Origin: Geodermatophilus poikilotrophus
Lineage (GTDB): Bacteria > Actinomycetota > Actinomycetes > Mycobacteriales > Geodermatophilaceae
NCBI RefSeq assembly: GCF_900111455.1
Contig: NZ_FOIE01000005.1
Location: 310,001-374,000 of the forward strand
Direction: 5' to 3'
DNA: 64,000 nucleotides
This document shows positions 8,201 through 16,039 of the stretch, in pieces. The notes beneath the pieces were generated by a model, which saw only the letters and a program-made list of their open reading frames with translations, made no database searches and was not told the origin of the DNA. How positions within the stretch are numbered: the stretch's first letter is position 1; each line of letters opens with the position of its first letter. The translations under genes and the position numbers were made by a program.

Positions 8201-9127
8201 GTGAGCACCCCCGGCACGGAACGGCCGGACGCCACCAGCGTCCTGCTCCCCGGCCCCTGGACGCACCGCGACCTGTCGGCCAACGGCGTCCGGCTGCACG
8301 TCGCCGAGGCCGGCGAGGGCCCGCTGGTGCTGCTGCTGCACGGGTTCCCCGAGTTCTGGTGGGCCTGGCGGGCGCAGCTGCCGGCCCTGGCCGCGGCCGG
8401 CTTCCGCGCCGTCGCGCCCGACCTGCGCGGCTACGGCGGCAGCGACAAGCCCCCGCGCGGCTACGACCTGCCGACCGCGGCCGCCGACGTCGCCGCACTG
8501 GTCCGCGCGCTGGGCGAGCGCGACGCCGTCGTCGTCGGCCACGACTGGGGCGGGCTGGTGGCCTGGACGATGGCCGCGCTGCACCCCCGGAGCGTCCGCC
8601 GGCTGGCCGTGCTCTCCATGGCCCACCCCCGGCAGCTGCGTGCCGCGCTGGCCGACCGGGCGCAGCGGAGGGCACTGCGCCACATCCTCGGCTTCCAGCT
8701 GCCCCGCCTGCCCGAGCGGCGGCTCACCCGGGCCGACGACGACCCGGTGGCCGACCTCATGCGCCGCTGGGCCGGGCCCGCGTGGACCGGCACCGCCGGC
8801 TTCGCCGAGGCGGTGTCCCGGTACCGGTCGGCCGCGCGCATCCCTCAGGCCGCCTACGGCTCGATGGAGTACTTCCGCTGGGCCGGCCGCTCCCAGCTGC
8901 GCCCCGACGGGCTGCGCTACGCCCGCCGGATGGCCGCTCCGGTGACCGCGCCGACGCTGCAGCTGCACGGCGTGCTCGACCCCTGCGTGCTGCCGTCGTC
9001 CGCCCGCGGGTCGGGCCGCTACGTGGCCGGCGCCTACGAGTGGCGGGAGCTGCCCGGCGTCGGGCACTTCCCGCACGAGGAGGTGCCGGGGGAGGTCAAC
9101 GCGGCCCTGGTCGGCTGGGCCCGGTGA
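8201..9127 (+). CDS. alpha/beta hydrolase, epoxide-hydrolase-like
   Basis: 308 residues. The oxyanion region HGFPEFWWAWR (residues 47-57), the nucleophile elbow GHDWGG with Asp as nucleophile, and the late GVGHFPHEE histidine match the epoxide hydrolase/haloalkane dehalogenase branch of the alpha/beta-hydrolase fold. A nucleophilic Asp rather than Ser makes simple esterase activity less likely. A Tyr in the cap region (EYFRW) could polarise an epoxide. It is probably cytosolic with no signal peptide. The substrate is unknown. Mycobacteria carry an epoxide hydrolase (EphE) close to the same marP/nth/crp neighbourhood. The start GTG at 8201 lacks a strong ribosome-binding site. Confidence 0.85.
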   Translation: MSTPGTERPDATSVLLPGPWTHRDLSANGVRLHVAEAGEGPLVLLLHGFPEFWWAWRAQLPALAAAGFRAVAPDLRGYGGSDKPPRGYDLPTAAADVAALVRALGERDAVVVGHDWGGLVAWTMAALHPRSVRRLAVLSMAHPRQLRAALADRAQRRALRHILGFQLPRLPERRLTRADDDPVADLMRRWAGPAWTGTAGFAEAVSRYRSAARIPQAAYGSMEYFRWAGRSQLRPDGLRYARRMAAPVTAPTLQLHGVLDPCVLPSSARGSGRYVAGAYEWRELPGVGHFPHEEVPGEVNAALVGWAR

Positions 9128-9150
9128 CGGACTGGAGAGGGCTCCCCGCG

Positions 9151-9213
9151 GGCGGCCCCGTCCAGGGCACCGCCCCGAGCGTGCCAGGAGTGGGGAGGAC
9201 GGTGTCCTCCTCT
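9151..9213 (-). repeat. stop-codon-associated structured repeat, copy 2 (inverted)
   Basis: Read on the minus strand it runs AGGAGGACACCGTCC ... GGACGGGGCC with a CTGGCACGCTCGGGGCGG core. It lies between the convergent hydrolase and marP genes; a second short GAGGACCACCC fragment directly follows the marP stop at 9242. Confidence 0.75.
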
Positions 9214-9241
9214 TCGAGGCGTCGGGGGAAGGGTGGTCCTC

Positions 9242-10423
9242 CTACTCGCAGGCGCCGGTCGTCACCGGGGACGACGAGGCCTGGCCCGTGACGACCGCGT
9301 CCTCGACCTGCTCGTAGGTGAGCGCGTAGCCGGTCAGCGGGTCGTCGATGGCCGAGGCGAAGACGACGCCGAGCACCTGCCCCTGCGAGTCGAACAGCGG
9401 ACCCCCCGAGTTGCCCGCGCGCACCTCGCCGTAGAGCGCGTAGACGTCGCGGACCACGGTGTCCTCGTTGCGGAAGTCCGGGCCGCTGATGTCGGTGTGG
9501 TCGCGCACCCGCGCCGGCCCGACGAACAACCCGCCGCCGCCGGGGTAGCCCATGATGATCGCGTCGTCCCCGGAGTCGGCGGGCTCCGGGGAGAACGTGA
9601 GCGGCACCTGCGGCAACCCGGGCACGGCGAGCACCGCGACGTCGGTCGCCTCGTCCACGTACACCGGGACGGCCTCGTACTCCTCGCCCTCCGCGGCCAC
9701 GACCGGGTCGCTGACGCCGGCGAGCACGTGCGCGTTGGTCATCACCCGCTCCCGGGCGTAGACGAAGCCGGAGCCGTCGATCTGCCGGGCGCACGACGGC
9801 GCCACCCCGCTGATCTGCACCACCGAGCCCTGCACCGAGCTCACCACGGGGCTCTCCCGCAGCGCCTGGTCCGGTGCGGCGACGTCGGGGACCTGCGTGG
9901 GGGTCAGCGGGTCCAGGACGTCGGGCAGCCCGTTCTGGTCGATGGCCTCCCGCAGGGCGTCGTAGACCACCCGGACGCCGTCCGGGACGCTGCGGTCGAC
10001 CGCCTGGACCAGCGCCGAGTTCTTCACCTGGCTGGCGACCTGGGGGAACGGCGCCTGGGCCAGGGGCGTGGCCACCATCCAGGCGACGAGCAGCACCGCG
10101 ATCGCCGACAGCACCGCACCGGCCACCGAGTCGACGACCTCGGCCGGTTGCCACGTCACACGGCGGCGCACCGCCCGGCCGATGGCGCCGGCCAGCACCT
10201 GTCCCAGCAGCGCCGCGGCGAGGACGACGACCAGCGCGGCGAACACCCGGGTGGTCGCCGTCCCGTCGAGGCGCTCGGCGACCGGCCGGGACAGTTGGGC
10301 ACCCAGCACGGCGCCGCCGAAGAAGCCGAAGAACGAGGTGGCCGAGACGATGACGCCCTGGCGGAACCCGGAGAAGGCGAAGACCAGTGCCAGTCCGATG
10401 AGGACGAGGTCGACGATCGACAT
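9242..10423 (-). CDS. marP: MarP-family membrane serine protease
   Basis: 393 residues. The N-terminal half is a CvpA-like domain with four membrane helices (about 3-20, 25-45, 60-85, 98-120); the C-terminal half is an extracytoplasmic chymotrypsin-like protease. The triad is visible as H232 (TNAHVLAG), D261 (TDVAVLAV) and S339 (RAGNSGGPLF). C211 and C392 are placed to form the redox disulfide described for M. tuberculosis MarP. MarP preserves cytoplasmic pH under acid and oxidative stress by processing a peptidoglycan hydrolase. ATG at 10423; 8 bp downstream of the cupredoxin gene, at the end of the nth-tlpA-nudix-cupredoxin-marP operon, the same order as around Rv3671c except for the cupredoxin. 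Confidence 0.93.
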   Translation of the reverse strand: MSIVDLVLIGLALVFAFSGFRQGVIVSATSFFGFFGGAVLGAQLSRPVAERLDGTATTRVFAALVVVLAAALLGQVLAGAIGRAVRRRVTWQPAEVVDSVAGAVLSAIAVLLVAWMVATPLAQAPFPQVASQVKNSALVQAVDRSVPDGVRVVYDALREAIDQNGLPDVLDPLTPTQVPDVAAPDQALRESPVVSSVQGSVVQISGVAPSCARQIDGSGFVYARERVMTNAHVLAGVSDPVVAAEGEEYEAVPVYVDEATDVAVLAVPGLPQVPLTFSPEPADSGDDAIIMGYPGGGGLFVGPARVRDHTDISGPDFRNEDTVVRDVYALYGEVRAGNSGGPLFDSQGQVLGVVFASAIDDPLTGYALTYEQVEDAVVTGQASSSPVTTGACE

Positions 10424-10431
10424 GCTCGCGC

Positions 10432-10842
10432 TCAGCCGCTGACCGTCATGGTGCCGAACTGCTGCAGCTGGGTGTGGAAGCTGCACTCGAAGCCGTACTC
10501 ACCGGGCGTGGTCGCGGTTAACTCGATGGTGCGGGTCTCCCCCGGGGTCAGCAGCGGGATCTCCGGGTCGATCGGCGCGGGGCCGTCGTCCGGGGTGAAG
10601 CGGAAGTTGTGCGTCATCTGCTCGGCGACGTTGGCGACGGTGAGCCGCACCGGGCCGGGCGCGACGGTGAACTCGCTGGGGGTGAAGACGTAGTCGTCCT
10701 GGGTCTGCAGGGTGACCTCCTGGACGCCGTCGGGCGCCGTCGTCACCGTGCCCAGCGCCGGACCCGACGACGGCGCCGCCTCCTGCCCGGCCGTCCCCCC
10801 GCCGCCGCACCCGGCGAGCAGGACCACGGCGACGGCGACCAC
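10432..10842 (-). CDS. cupredoxin-domain lipoprotein
   Basis: Secreted lipoprotein with a lipobox (LLAGC) and a glycine-rich linker, followed by a single cupredoxin domain. Likely type 1 copper ligands are the His in MTHNF, then Cys and His in ECSFH, and the Met in QFGTM near the C-terminus. It should be an exported small electron carrier or copper-binding protein anchored to the outer face of the membrane. The start is uncertain: the GTG at 10842 follows AGGAAGG but gives an unusually short signal peptide lacking a basic N-region; an ATG at 11016 overlapping the Nudix stop would add about 58 residues encoded by an intergenic repeat. It sits between the Nudix and marP genes, where mycobacteria have no such gene. 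Confidence 0.75.
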   Translation of the reverse strand: MVAVAVVLLAGCGGGGTAGQEAAPSSGPALGTVTTAPDGVQEVTLQTQDDYVFTPSEFTVAPGPVRLTVANVAEQMTHNFRFTPDDGPAPIDPEIPLLTPGETRTIELTATTPGEYGFECSFHTQLQQFGTMTVSG

Positions 10843-10916
10843 GGCGGCCTTCCTGCACGGGCCCCGGCCGTGTCCGGGCCCCGGCCCCGGGCGACCCCGT
10901 CCAGAGGCTCGCCGCC

Positions 10917-10973
10917 GGCCGTCCTGCAGGGCTCCGCCGTGGGCCTGCGAACGGTGGGGGGCAGGAGGGTCCT
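10917..10973 (-). repeat. stop-codon-associated structured repeat, copy 3 (inverted)
   Basis: On the minus strand: AGGACCCTCCTGC, a CCACCGTTCGCAGGCCCACGGCGG core and CCCTGCAGGACGG. It lies inside the nth-marP operon between the Nudix and cupredoxin genes and obscures the cupredoxin start. Confidence 0.75.
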
Positions 10974-11012
10974 GGTTCGGTGAGGAGGACGCGGTCCTGC
11001 TCCTTCTGCCGT

Positions 11013-11777
11013 TCATCGCGGGGGAACGGTACTTGTCGGAGGGCCGTCGGGTGCGGGGTCGGCGACCGTCGGCGCGGCGGCCTCCTCGTCGTCCGTGGTG
11101 TCGAGGGTGCCGGGCAGCTGCGGGCGGCGGGCACCGAGCGCCGGCAGCGGCCGCACGTCCGTCGCGTCCCAGGGCCGAGCCAGCCCGGCGGCCTCGAGGA
11201 TCGCGTCGAGCAGGCCGCCGGTGAAGCCCCAGACGACCATGCCGGCGACGCCGAACGCCGGGCCGACGTAGCCCGACGGGTGGCGGATCCGGAAGCGGTT
11301 GGCCGGGTCGGCGAGGTCGGCCAGCGGCACCCGTGCCACCCGGGCCACCTCGCGCGGGTCGCCGACGGTGACGTCGCGCGGGTCGTCCCACCAGGCCACG
11401 ACCGGCACCACGAGGTTGTCCGAGGGCCCGAGGAACAGCTCCGGCAGCGTGGCGAGCACGCGGACGCCGTCCGGGTCGATGCCCGCCTCCTCCTCGGCCT
11501 CCCGCAGCGCGGTGCCGACGGGGTAGTCGTCACCGGGGTCGGCACCGCCACCGGGGAAGGCCGGCTGCCCGGCGTGGGTGCGCAGGTGCGCGGACTTCTC
11601 GATCAGCAGGACGTCGGCGCCGCGAGGGCCCTCGCCGAAGAGGATCAGGACCGCCGAGCGGCGGGCGGTCGCCGTCGGCCGGGGCATCCGGTGGCGCAAC
11701 GGCAGGTCGTCGCCCACGTCGAGCAGCCGGCGCAGGTACTCCGGCAGCGCGGATCCGGGCGTGGCCGCGTCGGTCAC
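11013..11777 (-). CDS. Nudix hydrolase, CoA pyrophosphatase type
   Basis: 254 residues with a complete Nudix box: GGGADPGDDYPVGTALREAEEEAG (split here as GGGADPGDDY then REAEEEAG, residues 76-99). The preceding LRTHAGQPAFPGG segment is characteristic of the CoA diphosphatase (NudL/Rv3672c) group, which hydrolyses CoA and acyl-CoA to 4'-phosphopantetheine derivatives and 3',5'-ADP. Cytosolic. The last 25 residues are an acidic, proline-rich tail. The GTG start overlaps the tlpA stop by 4 nt, so it is translationally coupled in the nth-tlpA-nudix-marP operon. Confidence 0.9.
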   Translation of the reverse strand: MTDAATPGSALPEYLRRLLDVGDDLPLRHRMPRPTATARRSAVLILFGEGPRGADVLLIEKSAHLRTHAGQPAFPGGGADPGDDYPVGTALREAEEEAGIDPDGVRVLATLPELFLGPSDNLVVPVVAWWDDPRDVTVGDPREVARVARVPLADLADPANRFRIRHPSGYVGPAFGVAGMVVWGFTGGLLDAILEAAGLARPWDATDVRPLPALGARRPQLPGTLDTTDDEEAAAPTVADPAPDGPPTSTVPPR

Positions 11778-12364
11778 AGCGTCACCCCGAGGTGCTCGGC
11801 GACCAGGCCCTCCAGCTCGGCGACGTCGGCCACGGGGCCCACCTGGACGTGCGCGATCCCGCCGTCGGCGTCGAGGAGGTAGGTGTAGGGCAGCGCGCCC
11901 AGGCCCAGCTCGGCCATCAGCTCCCCCTCCCCGTCGAAGGCGCTCGGGAAGCTGGCGCCGGCGTCCGCGGCGAAGGAGGCCGCCTGCGGAGCGCCATCCC
12001 GGCTGATCACGCCGACCACCGCCAGCCGGTCCCCGCCGGCGTCGGCCAGCTGCTGCACCAGCGGCAGCTCCTCCCGGCAGGGACCGCACCAGCTGGCCCA
12101 GAGGTTCACCACGGTGGGCACGCCGGGCGCGCGGGCGAGGTCGAGCGACCCGCCACCCGGGCAGGCCAGGTCGAGGGCCGGCAGCGTCTGCGCGCCCTCC
12201 GCCGGCCGGTCGGGCTGCTCCGGGCACGGCCCGAGGACGGTCAGCGGGTCGGGGGACGGCGACGCCACGGCGCCGTCGGGCTCCTCCGTCGCGCCGGCGG
12301 TGCACCCGGCCAGCGTCAGCCCGAGCGCGAGCACGCCGGCCGCCGTCCTGTTGCGGGTGCTCAT
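11774..12364 (-). CDS. TlpA/ResA-like thioredoxin-fold lipoprotein
   Basis: 196 residues. A lipoprotein signal ([10 protein letters not shown], lipid Cys21), a linker containing two cysteines (C47, C68), then a thioredoxin fold with the active site WCGPC (C93, C96) and the cis-Pro region [10 protein letters not shown]. It should be an extracytoplasmic thiol-disulfide oxidoreductase of the ResA/TlpA type that reduces or isomerises disulfides, for example in cytochrome c maturation. It corresponds in position to Rv3673c. The ATG overlaps the nth stop by 4 nt and its own stop overlaps the Nudix start. A functional link with the MarP disulfide downstream is plausible but only inferred. Confidence 0.9.
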   Translation of the reverse strand: MSTRNRTAAGVLALGLTLAGCTAGATEEPDGAVASPSPDPLTVLGPCPEQPDRPAEGAQTLPALDLACPGGGSLDLARAPGVPTVVNLWASWCGPCREELPLVQQLADAGGDRLAVVGVISRDGAPQAASFAADAGASFPSAFDGEGELMAELGLGALPYTYLLDADGGIAHVQVGPVADVAELEGLVAEHLGVTL

Positions 12365-13146
12365 TCGGTGTCGGAGGCGGCCGGGGTCTTGACCAGCTTC
12401 GTGGCGACCTCCGGGTCGGTCGGGCCGATGCCGTACGACGGGCACCACCGGGCCAGGCCGCACGCGCCGCAGGCCGCCTTCTTGGCGTGGCAGACCCGCC
12501 GGCCGTGGAAGATCACCCGGTGGCTGAACATGGTCCACTCGCGCTTGGGGACCAGCTCGGCGACCTCGGCCTCGACCTTGACCGGGTCCTCCTCCGCCGT
12601 CCACCCGAACCGCCGGACCAGCCGGCCGAAGTGGGTGTCGACGGTGAGCCCGGGGACGTCGAACGCGTTGCCCAGGACGACGTTGGCGGTCTTGCGGCCC
12701 ACGCCGGGCAGGGTGACCAGGTCGGCCATGCGGCCGGGGACCTCGCCGTCGAACCGCTCCAGCAGCGCCTGCGCGAGGCCGAGCACCGAGTTCGCCTTGG
12801 CGCGGAAGAAGCCGGTGGGCTTGAGGACCTCCTCCAGCTCCGCGCGGTCGGCGCCGGCCAGCGCCTGCGCGTCCGGGTACTTCGCGAACAGGACGGGCGT
12901 GACCCGGTTGACCGTCTTGTCGGTGGTCTGCGCCGACAGCACGGTGGCGACCAGCAGCTCGAAGGCGTTGGTGAAGTCGAGCTCGCAGTGCGCGTCGGGG
13001 TGGATCACCGCCAGCTCGCGGGCCATCCGCCGCGCCCGACGGGTGCGCGCGAGTGGCGTCTCCTGCGGGTCGAACGGGGAGCCGCCCCGGGCAGCGGCAC
13101 GGCGGGCGCGCGGTGGGACGGGCCGGGCGTAGGCGGGCGAGGACAC
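12361..13146 (-). CDS. nth: endonuclease III
   Basis: DNA glycosylase/AP lyase removing oxidised pyrimidines. The helix-hairpin-helix segment [14 protein letters not shown] carries the catalytic lysine K152, the catalytic aspartate is D170 (VDTHFGR), and the [4Fe-4S] cluster cysteines are C219-x6-C226-x2-C229-x5-C235. The GTG at 13146 gives 261 residues; an in-frame ATG at 13194 would add 16. The N-terminal 30 residues are an unconserved basic, proline-rich extension compared with the 211-residue E. coli enzyme. It is the first gene of the nth-tlpA-nudix-cupredoxin-marP operon and is divergent from the small membrane protein gene. Confidence 0.93.
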   Translation of the reverse strand: MSSPAYARPVPPRARRAAARGGSPFDPQETPLARTRRARRMARELAVIHPDAHCELDFTNAFELLVATVLSAQTTDKTVNRVTPVLFAKYPDAQALAGADRAELEEVLKPTGFFRAKANSVLGLAQALLERFDGEVPGRMADLVTLPGVGRKTANVVLGNAFDVPGLTVDTHFGRLVRRFGWTAEEDPVKVEAEVAELVPKREWTMFSHRVIFHGRRVCHAKKAACGACGLARWCPSYGIGPTDPEVATKLVKTPAASDTE

Positions 13147-13301
13147 GCGATCGAGGGTAGGCGGACCGGCTGACGGGGCCCGTGCCATCATCACGACCGC
13201 CTCGGCCGGGCTTCCCGCGCGACGCCCCTGGGTACCTGGGAGTGCACGCGCGAGCCGGCCGGTCCGGTCCGCGTCCTGCGACGAGGAGAGAGGAGGAGCC
13301 G

Positions 13302-13544
13302 GTGGTCGCCCTCATCGTCATCCTGTTCCCGCCCCTGGTCATCGCCTTCCTGCTGGTGATGGAACGCGTCGAGGAGCCACTGCGCCGGCCTGCCGGCCCC
13401 CGTGAGGTGGCCGAGTTCCTCTCCACCGCCAGCGCCGGTGAGGTCGACACGCTGGCCAACTCCGGCATCCGCCGCGCCATGGCCCGTTGGCGGCGACGTC
13501 GCGCATCGCGGGTGCGTCGCGGGGCCGAACCGCCCGTGGTCTGA
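13302..13544 (+). CDS. small single-pass membrane protein
   Basis: 80 residues. Residues 1-22 form one membrane helix ([19 protein letters not shown]), followed by a charged cytosolic tail that ends in a very basic stretch ([13 protein letters not shown]). The GTG start has an AGGAGG ribosome-binding site 5 nt upstream. By position, between nth and crp, it corresponds to the small membrane protein gene Rv3675 of mycobacteria. The function is unknown. A degenerate intergenic repeat starts directly after its stop codon. Confidence 0.75.
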   Translation: MVALIVILFPPLVIAFLLVMERVEEPLRRPAGPREVAEFLSTASAGEVDTLANSGIRRAMARWRRRRASRVRRGAEPPVV

Positions 13545-13568
13545 GGAAGGACCCTGCAGGGGGCCGAG
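13545..13568 (+). repeat. stop-codon-associated repeat, copy 4 (internally deleted)
   Basis: GGAAGGACC is joined directly to CTGCAGGGGGCC, the two outer ends of the longer repeat with the core missing. It starts immediately after the stop codon of the small membrane protein gene. Confidence 0.55.
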
Positions 13569-13626
13569 CTCACCCCTCGGGGTGGCCGGGTGTCCCACCG
13601 ATCGGGTGACGACGCGCACAGGCCCC

Positions 13627-13632
13627 TAGACT
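13627..13632 (+). promoter_or_regulatory. candidate -10 element of crp
   Basis: TAGACT is a good TANNNT -10 box about 88 bp before the crp start, with GTGACG at 13606 as a weak -35 (15-bp spacing). The same TAGACT serves the tRNA-Pro gene at 25767. Confidence 0.5.
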
Positions 13633-13719
13633 CTCTGCGGACGGCGCCGCGAGGACGCGGCTGCCGACCGGGCCGGCCGCGTGCCGGTGTCCCCAGGTGT
13701 GTGTGCGAGAGGACGCGTA

Positions 13720-14394
13720 GTGGACGAGGTGCTGGCCCAGTCGGGGCTCTTCCAGGGGCTGCCGCAGGATGCGGTCGACCCGGTCGTGAGCCGCCTGGAG
13801 ACCGTGACGCTCCCCCGCGGCCGCGTGGTCTTCAACGAGGGCGAGCCGGGTGACAGCCTCTTCGTCGTCATCTCCGGCAAGATCAAGCTCTCCCGCCGGT
13901 CGCCCGACGGCCGTGAGAACGTGCTGGCCGTGATGGGCCCCTCCGACCAGTTCGGTGAGCTGTCGGTCTTCGACCCCGGCCCGCGCACCGCGACGGCCAC
14001 CGCGGTCACCGACGTCAAGCTGGCCCGCATGCCGCAGTCGGTGCTGCGCCCGTGGATCGAGGCGCACCCCGAGGTCGGCGAGCGGCTGCTGCACGTGCTG
14101 GCCCGCCGGCTGCGCCGCACCAACGACTCGGTCGCGGACCTGATCTTCACCGACGTCCCCGGCCGCGTCGCCAAGGCGCTGCTGCAGATGGCCGACCGGT
14201 TCGGCAGCCGCGAGGGCGAGGGCCTGCGGGTCAAGCACGACCTGACCCAGGAGGAGCTGGCCCAGCTGGTCGGCGCCTCCCGCGAGACCGTGAACAAGGC
14301 GCTGGCCGACTTCGTGCACCGTGGCTGGATCCAGCTGCAGGGCAAGTCGGTCGTCGTCCTCGACGAGGAGCGCCTGCGCCGCCGCGCGCGCTGA
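13720..14394 (+). CDS. crp: cAMP receptor protein-type global regulator
   Basis: 224 residues, the exact length of mycobacterial Crp. The cyclic-nucleotide-binding domain covers residues 8-120, with the phosphate-binding cassette [18 protein letters not shown] (E80, R89, T90). The dimerisation helix runs to about 140, and the winged HTH has [21 protein letters not shown] as recognition region (175-195). It should bind DNA as a dimer in response to cAMP, controlling carbon and starvation genes. GTG start with GAGAGG upstream. It is followed by a strong bidirectional terminator. Confidence 0.93.
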   Translation: MDEVLAQSGLFQGLPQDAVDPVVSRLETVTLPRGRVVFNEGEPGDSLFVVISGKIKLSRRSPDGRENVLAVMGPSDQFGELSVFDPGPRTATATAVTDVKLARMPQSVLRPWIEAHPEVGERLLHVLARRLRRTNDSVADLIFTDVPGRVAKALLQMADRFGSREGEGLRVKHDLTQEELAQLVGASRETVNKALADFVHRGWIQLQGKSVVVLDEERLRRRAR

Positions 14395-14412
14395 GGCACC
14401 TACCGCTCCGTT

Positions 14413-14459
14413 GCGCGAGGAGGGCCCCGTCCCGGCTGGGGACGGGGCCCTCCTCGCGC
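14413..14459. terminator. bidirectional terminator between crp and the Nudix gene
   Basis: Perfect 21-bp stem (14413-14433 with 14439-14459) and a 5-nt loop, placed between convergent crp and Nudix genes. The internal GGGCCCCGTCCC resembles the arms of the dispersed repeat family, so it may be derived from it. Confidence 0.85.
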
Positions 14460-14461
14460 GC

Positions 14462-15253
14462 TCACGAAGGGAGCGGCACGACCATCCGGATCCGCGTGCC
14501 GTCGGGCAGGAGGGCCCAGCGGCCGTCGGGTTCCTCGGCGAACGACGGGCAGATCGGGTGCAGCGGCTCCGGCGGTGACCCTGCCAGGGCGGCGGCGACG
14601 TCGGCGAAGGGCTCGAGCTGCCCGAGGGTGTGGATCGTCGGCGGCAGCATCGGCCGGGTGCCGGCGGTCATCTCGGCCAGCGCCGCGGACGGCGTCAGCC
14701 AGCTGACCTCGTCGGCCTCGCCGGTGACGTGCCGGGCCTCCTGGCCGACCGGCAGCGCCGCGGCGAAGAACTTGGTGTCGTAGCGCCGCGGCTCGGCCGG
14801 CGGGGTGATCCAGTGCGCGAAGGGCCGCAGCAGGTCCGAGCGCAGGGCCAGCCCGCGGTCGGCGAGCAGCTCGGCGAGCGACAGCTCCCGGGCCAGCAGG
14901 GCCTGGCGCTGCTCCTCCCAGTCCTCGCCCGAGACGTCCGGGACGACGTCGCCGCCGTCGGCCCCCGCGAGCAGGACGCCGGCCTCCTCGAACGTCTCGC
15001 GGACCGCCGCGCAGACCAGCTCGCGCGCGGTCCGCTCGTCGCAGCCGAAGGCGTGCGCCCACTCGGCGGGCGACGGCCCGGCCCACGCGGTCTCGACGTC
15101 GCCGTCCCGCGGGTCGACGCCGCCGCCCGGGTAGGCGGTCATCCCGCCGGCGAACGGCATCCCGCGGGTGCGCCGGAGCAGGTACACCTCCAGGCCGGGA
15201 ACGCCGTTCCGCAGCAGCAGCACCGTCGCCGCCTGCCGCGGCTCCGCGATCAC
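14462..15253 (-). CDS. Nudix hydrolase domain protein
   Basis: 263 residues. A Nudix-like fold begins with AATVLLLRNG and includes GMTAYPGGGVDPRDGD, then RETFEEAGVLL as the catalytic helix of the Nudix box; an insertion of about 30 residues separates the two halves, as in larger members that resemble human NUDT19 (CoA/diphosphate hydrolases). Substrate unknown. It replaces the metallo-beta-lactamase-fold gene that sits next to RidA in mycobacteria (Rv3677c). The GTG start overlaps the ridA stop by 4 nt, so the two are coupled. Confidence 0.82.
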   Translation of the reverse strand: MIAEPRQAATVLLLRNGVPGLEVYLLRRTRGMPFAGGMTAYPGGGVDPRDGDVETAWAGPSPAEWAHAFGCDERTARELVCAAVRETFEEAGVLLAGADGGDVVPDVSGEDWEEQRQALLARELSLAELLADRGLALRSDLLRPFAHWITPPAEPRRYDTKFFAAALPVGQEARHVTGEADEVSWLTPSAALAEMTAGTRPMLPPTIHTLGQLEPFADVAAALAGSPPEPLHPICPSFAEEPDGRWALLPDGTRIRMVVPLPS

Positions 15254-15723
15254 CTCAGCTCGACCGTGAGCTCGACCTCGACGGGCGCGCCCAGCGGGAG
15301 CTCGGCCACGCCGATGGCGCTGCGGGCGTGCCGGCCGGCGTCGCCGAAGACCCGGCCGAGCAGCTCGCTGGCCCCGTTCACCACCCGCGGCTGGCCGGTG
15401 AAGCCCTCCGCGCTGGCGACGTAGCCGACCACCCGCACGACGCGGGCGATCTCGTCCAGTCCCACCAGGTCGTCGATCGCGGCGAGGGCGTTGAGGGCGC
15501 ACAGCTTGGCGTCGTGCGCGGCGTCCTCGGGGTCGACCGAGCCGCCCACCTTGCCGGTGCGGCGCAGCCCACCGTCGACGAAGGGCAGCTGGCCGGACGT
15601 GTAGACCAGCTGGCCGCTGCGCACCGCCGGGACGTAGGCCGCGACCGGTGCGGCGACCGCGGGCAGCCGGATGCCGAGCTCGACCAGCCGGGCGTGCCAG
15701 CTGGTGGTCTGCGGGCTGGTCAT
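15250..15723 (-). CDS. RidA/YjgF-family protein
   Basis: 157 residues of the RidA fold: LVYTSGQLPFVDGG, LCALNALAAIDDLVGLDEIARVV and the end GVAELPLGAPVEVELTVEL are typical. RidA enzymes are cytosolic trimers that hydrolyse reactive enamine/imine intermediates from PLP enzymes. The arginine of the canonical RidA active site is not in the usual position: the ARSAIGVAELPLG segment resembles the Rid4-7 type, so the precise substrate is uncertain. Corresponds to Rv3678c by order. Starts 7 bp after the DUF4177 gene. Confidence 0.85.
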   Translation of the reverse strand: MTSPQTTSWHARLVELGIRLPAVAAPVAAYVPAVRSGQLVYTSGQLPFVDGGLRRTGKVGGSVDPEDAAHDAKLCALNALAAIDDLVGLDEIARVVRVVGYVASAEGFTGQPRVVNGASELLGRVFGDAGRHARSAIGVAELPLGAPVEVELTVELR

Positions 15724-15730
15724 GGCCGGG

Positions 15731-15904
15731 TCAGCCGACGGGGCGCTTGAGGTAGGCCACGGGCTGGTCGGCCCCGCCCGGGCCGGGCAGCACGGTCACC
15801 AGCTCCCAGCCGTCGACGCCCCAGGAGTCGAGGATCGCCTTGGTGTTGTGGATCAGCAGCGGGATGGTGGCGTACTCCCACCTGACGCGGGCGGATTCGC
15901 TCAT
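15731..15904 (-). CDS. DUF4177 small protein
   Basis: 57 residues: RWEYATIPLLIHNT, ILDSWGVDGWELV and VAYLKRP are the DUF4177 hallmark (a two-strand and helix fold ending in 'YLKRP'). No function is known. It starts with ATG and is first in a minus-strand cluster with ridA and the Nudix gene, opposite the divergent ArsA-like genes. The same small gene precedes the ridA homologue in mycobacteria (Rv3678A). Confidence 0.85.
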   Translation of the reverse strand: MSESARVRWEYATIPLLIHNTKAILDSWGVDGWELVTVLPGPGGADQPVAYLKRPVG

Positions 15905-15959
15905 GGCCGCGACGCTAGCGCAGCGCCTCGGTCCCGTCCGGCCCGCCTCGGGCCTGTGG

Positions 15960-16020
15960 GCGGCCCTTCTGCAGGGCCCCGCCGTGAGCTTGCGAACGGT
16001 GGGGAGCAGGAGGGTCCTCC
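15960..16020 (-). repeat. stop-codon-associated structured repeat, copy 5 (inverted)
   Basis: On the minus strand: GGAGGACCCTCCTGC, a CACCGTTCGCAAGCTCACGG core and CCCTGCAGAAGGGCC. Unlike most copies it lies between divergent genes (DUF4177 and the first ArsA-like ATPase), just upstream of a -10 box at 16027. Confidence 0.75.
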
Positions 16021-16026
16021 AACTCC

Positions 16027-16032
16027 TAGGCT
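16027..16032 (+). promoter_or_regulatory. -10 element for leaderless arsA-like transcript
   Basis: TAGGCT ends 7 nt before the GTG start at 16040, so transcription should begin at or next to the start codon. No ribosome-binding site is present, consistent with leaderless translation. Confidence 0.6.
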
Positions 16033-16039
16033 CGTGTCC

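Noticed and set aside
10499..11551. Alternative minus-strand gene overlapping the Nudix and cupredoxin genes
   Set aside because: It is a frame-shifted shadow of both; the recognisable Nudix box and copper ligands are in the other frame.
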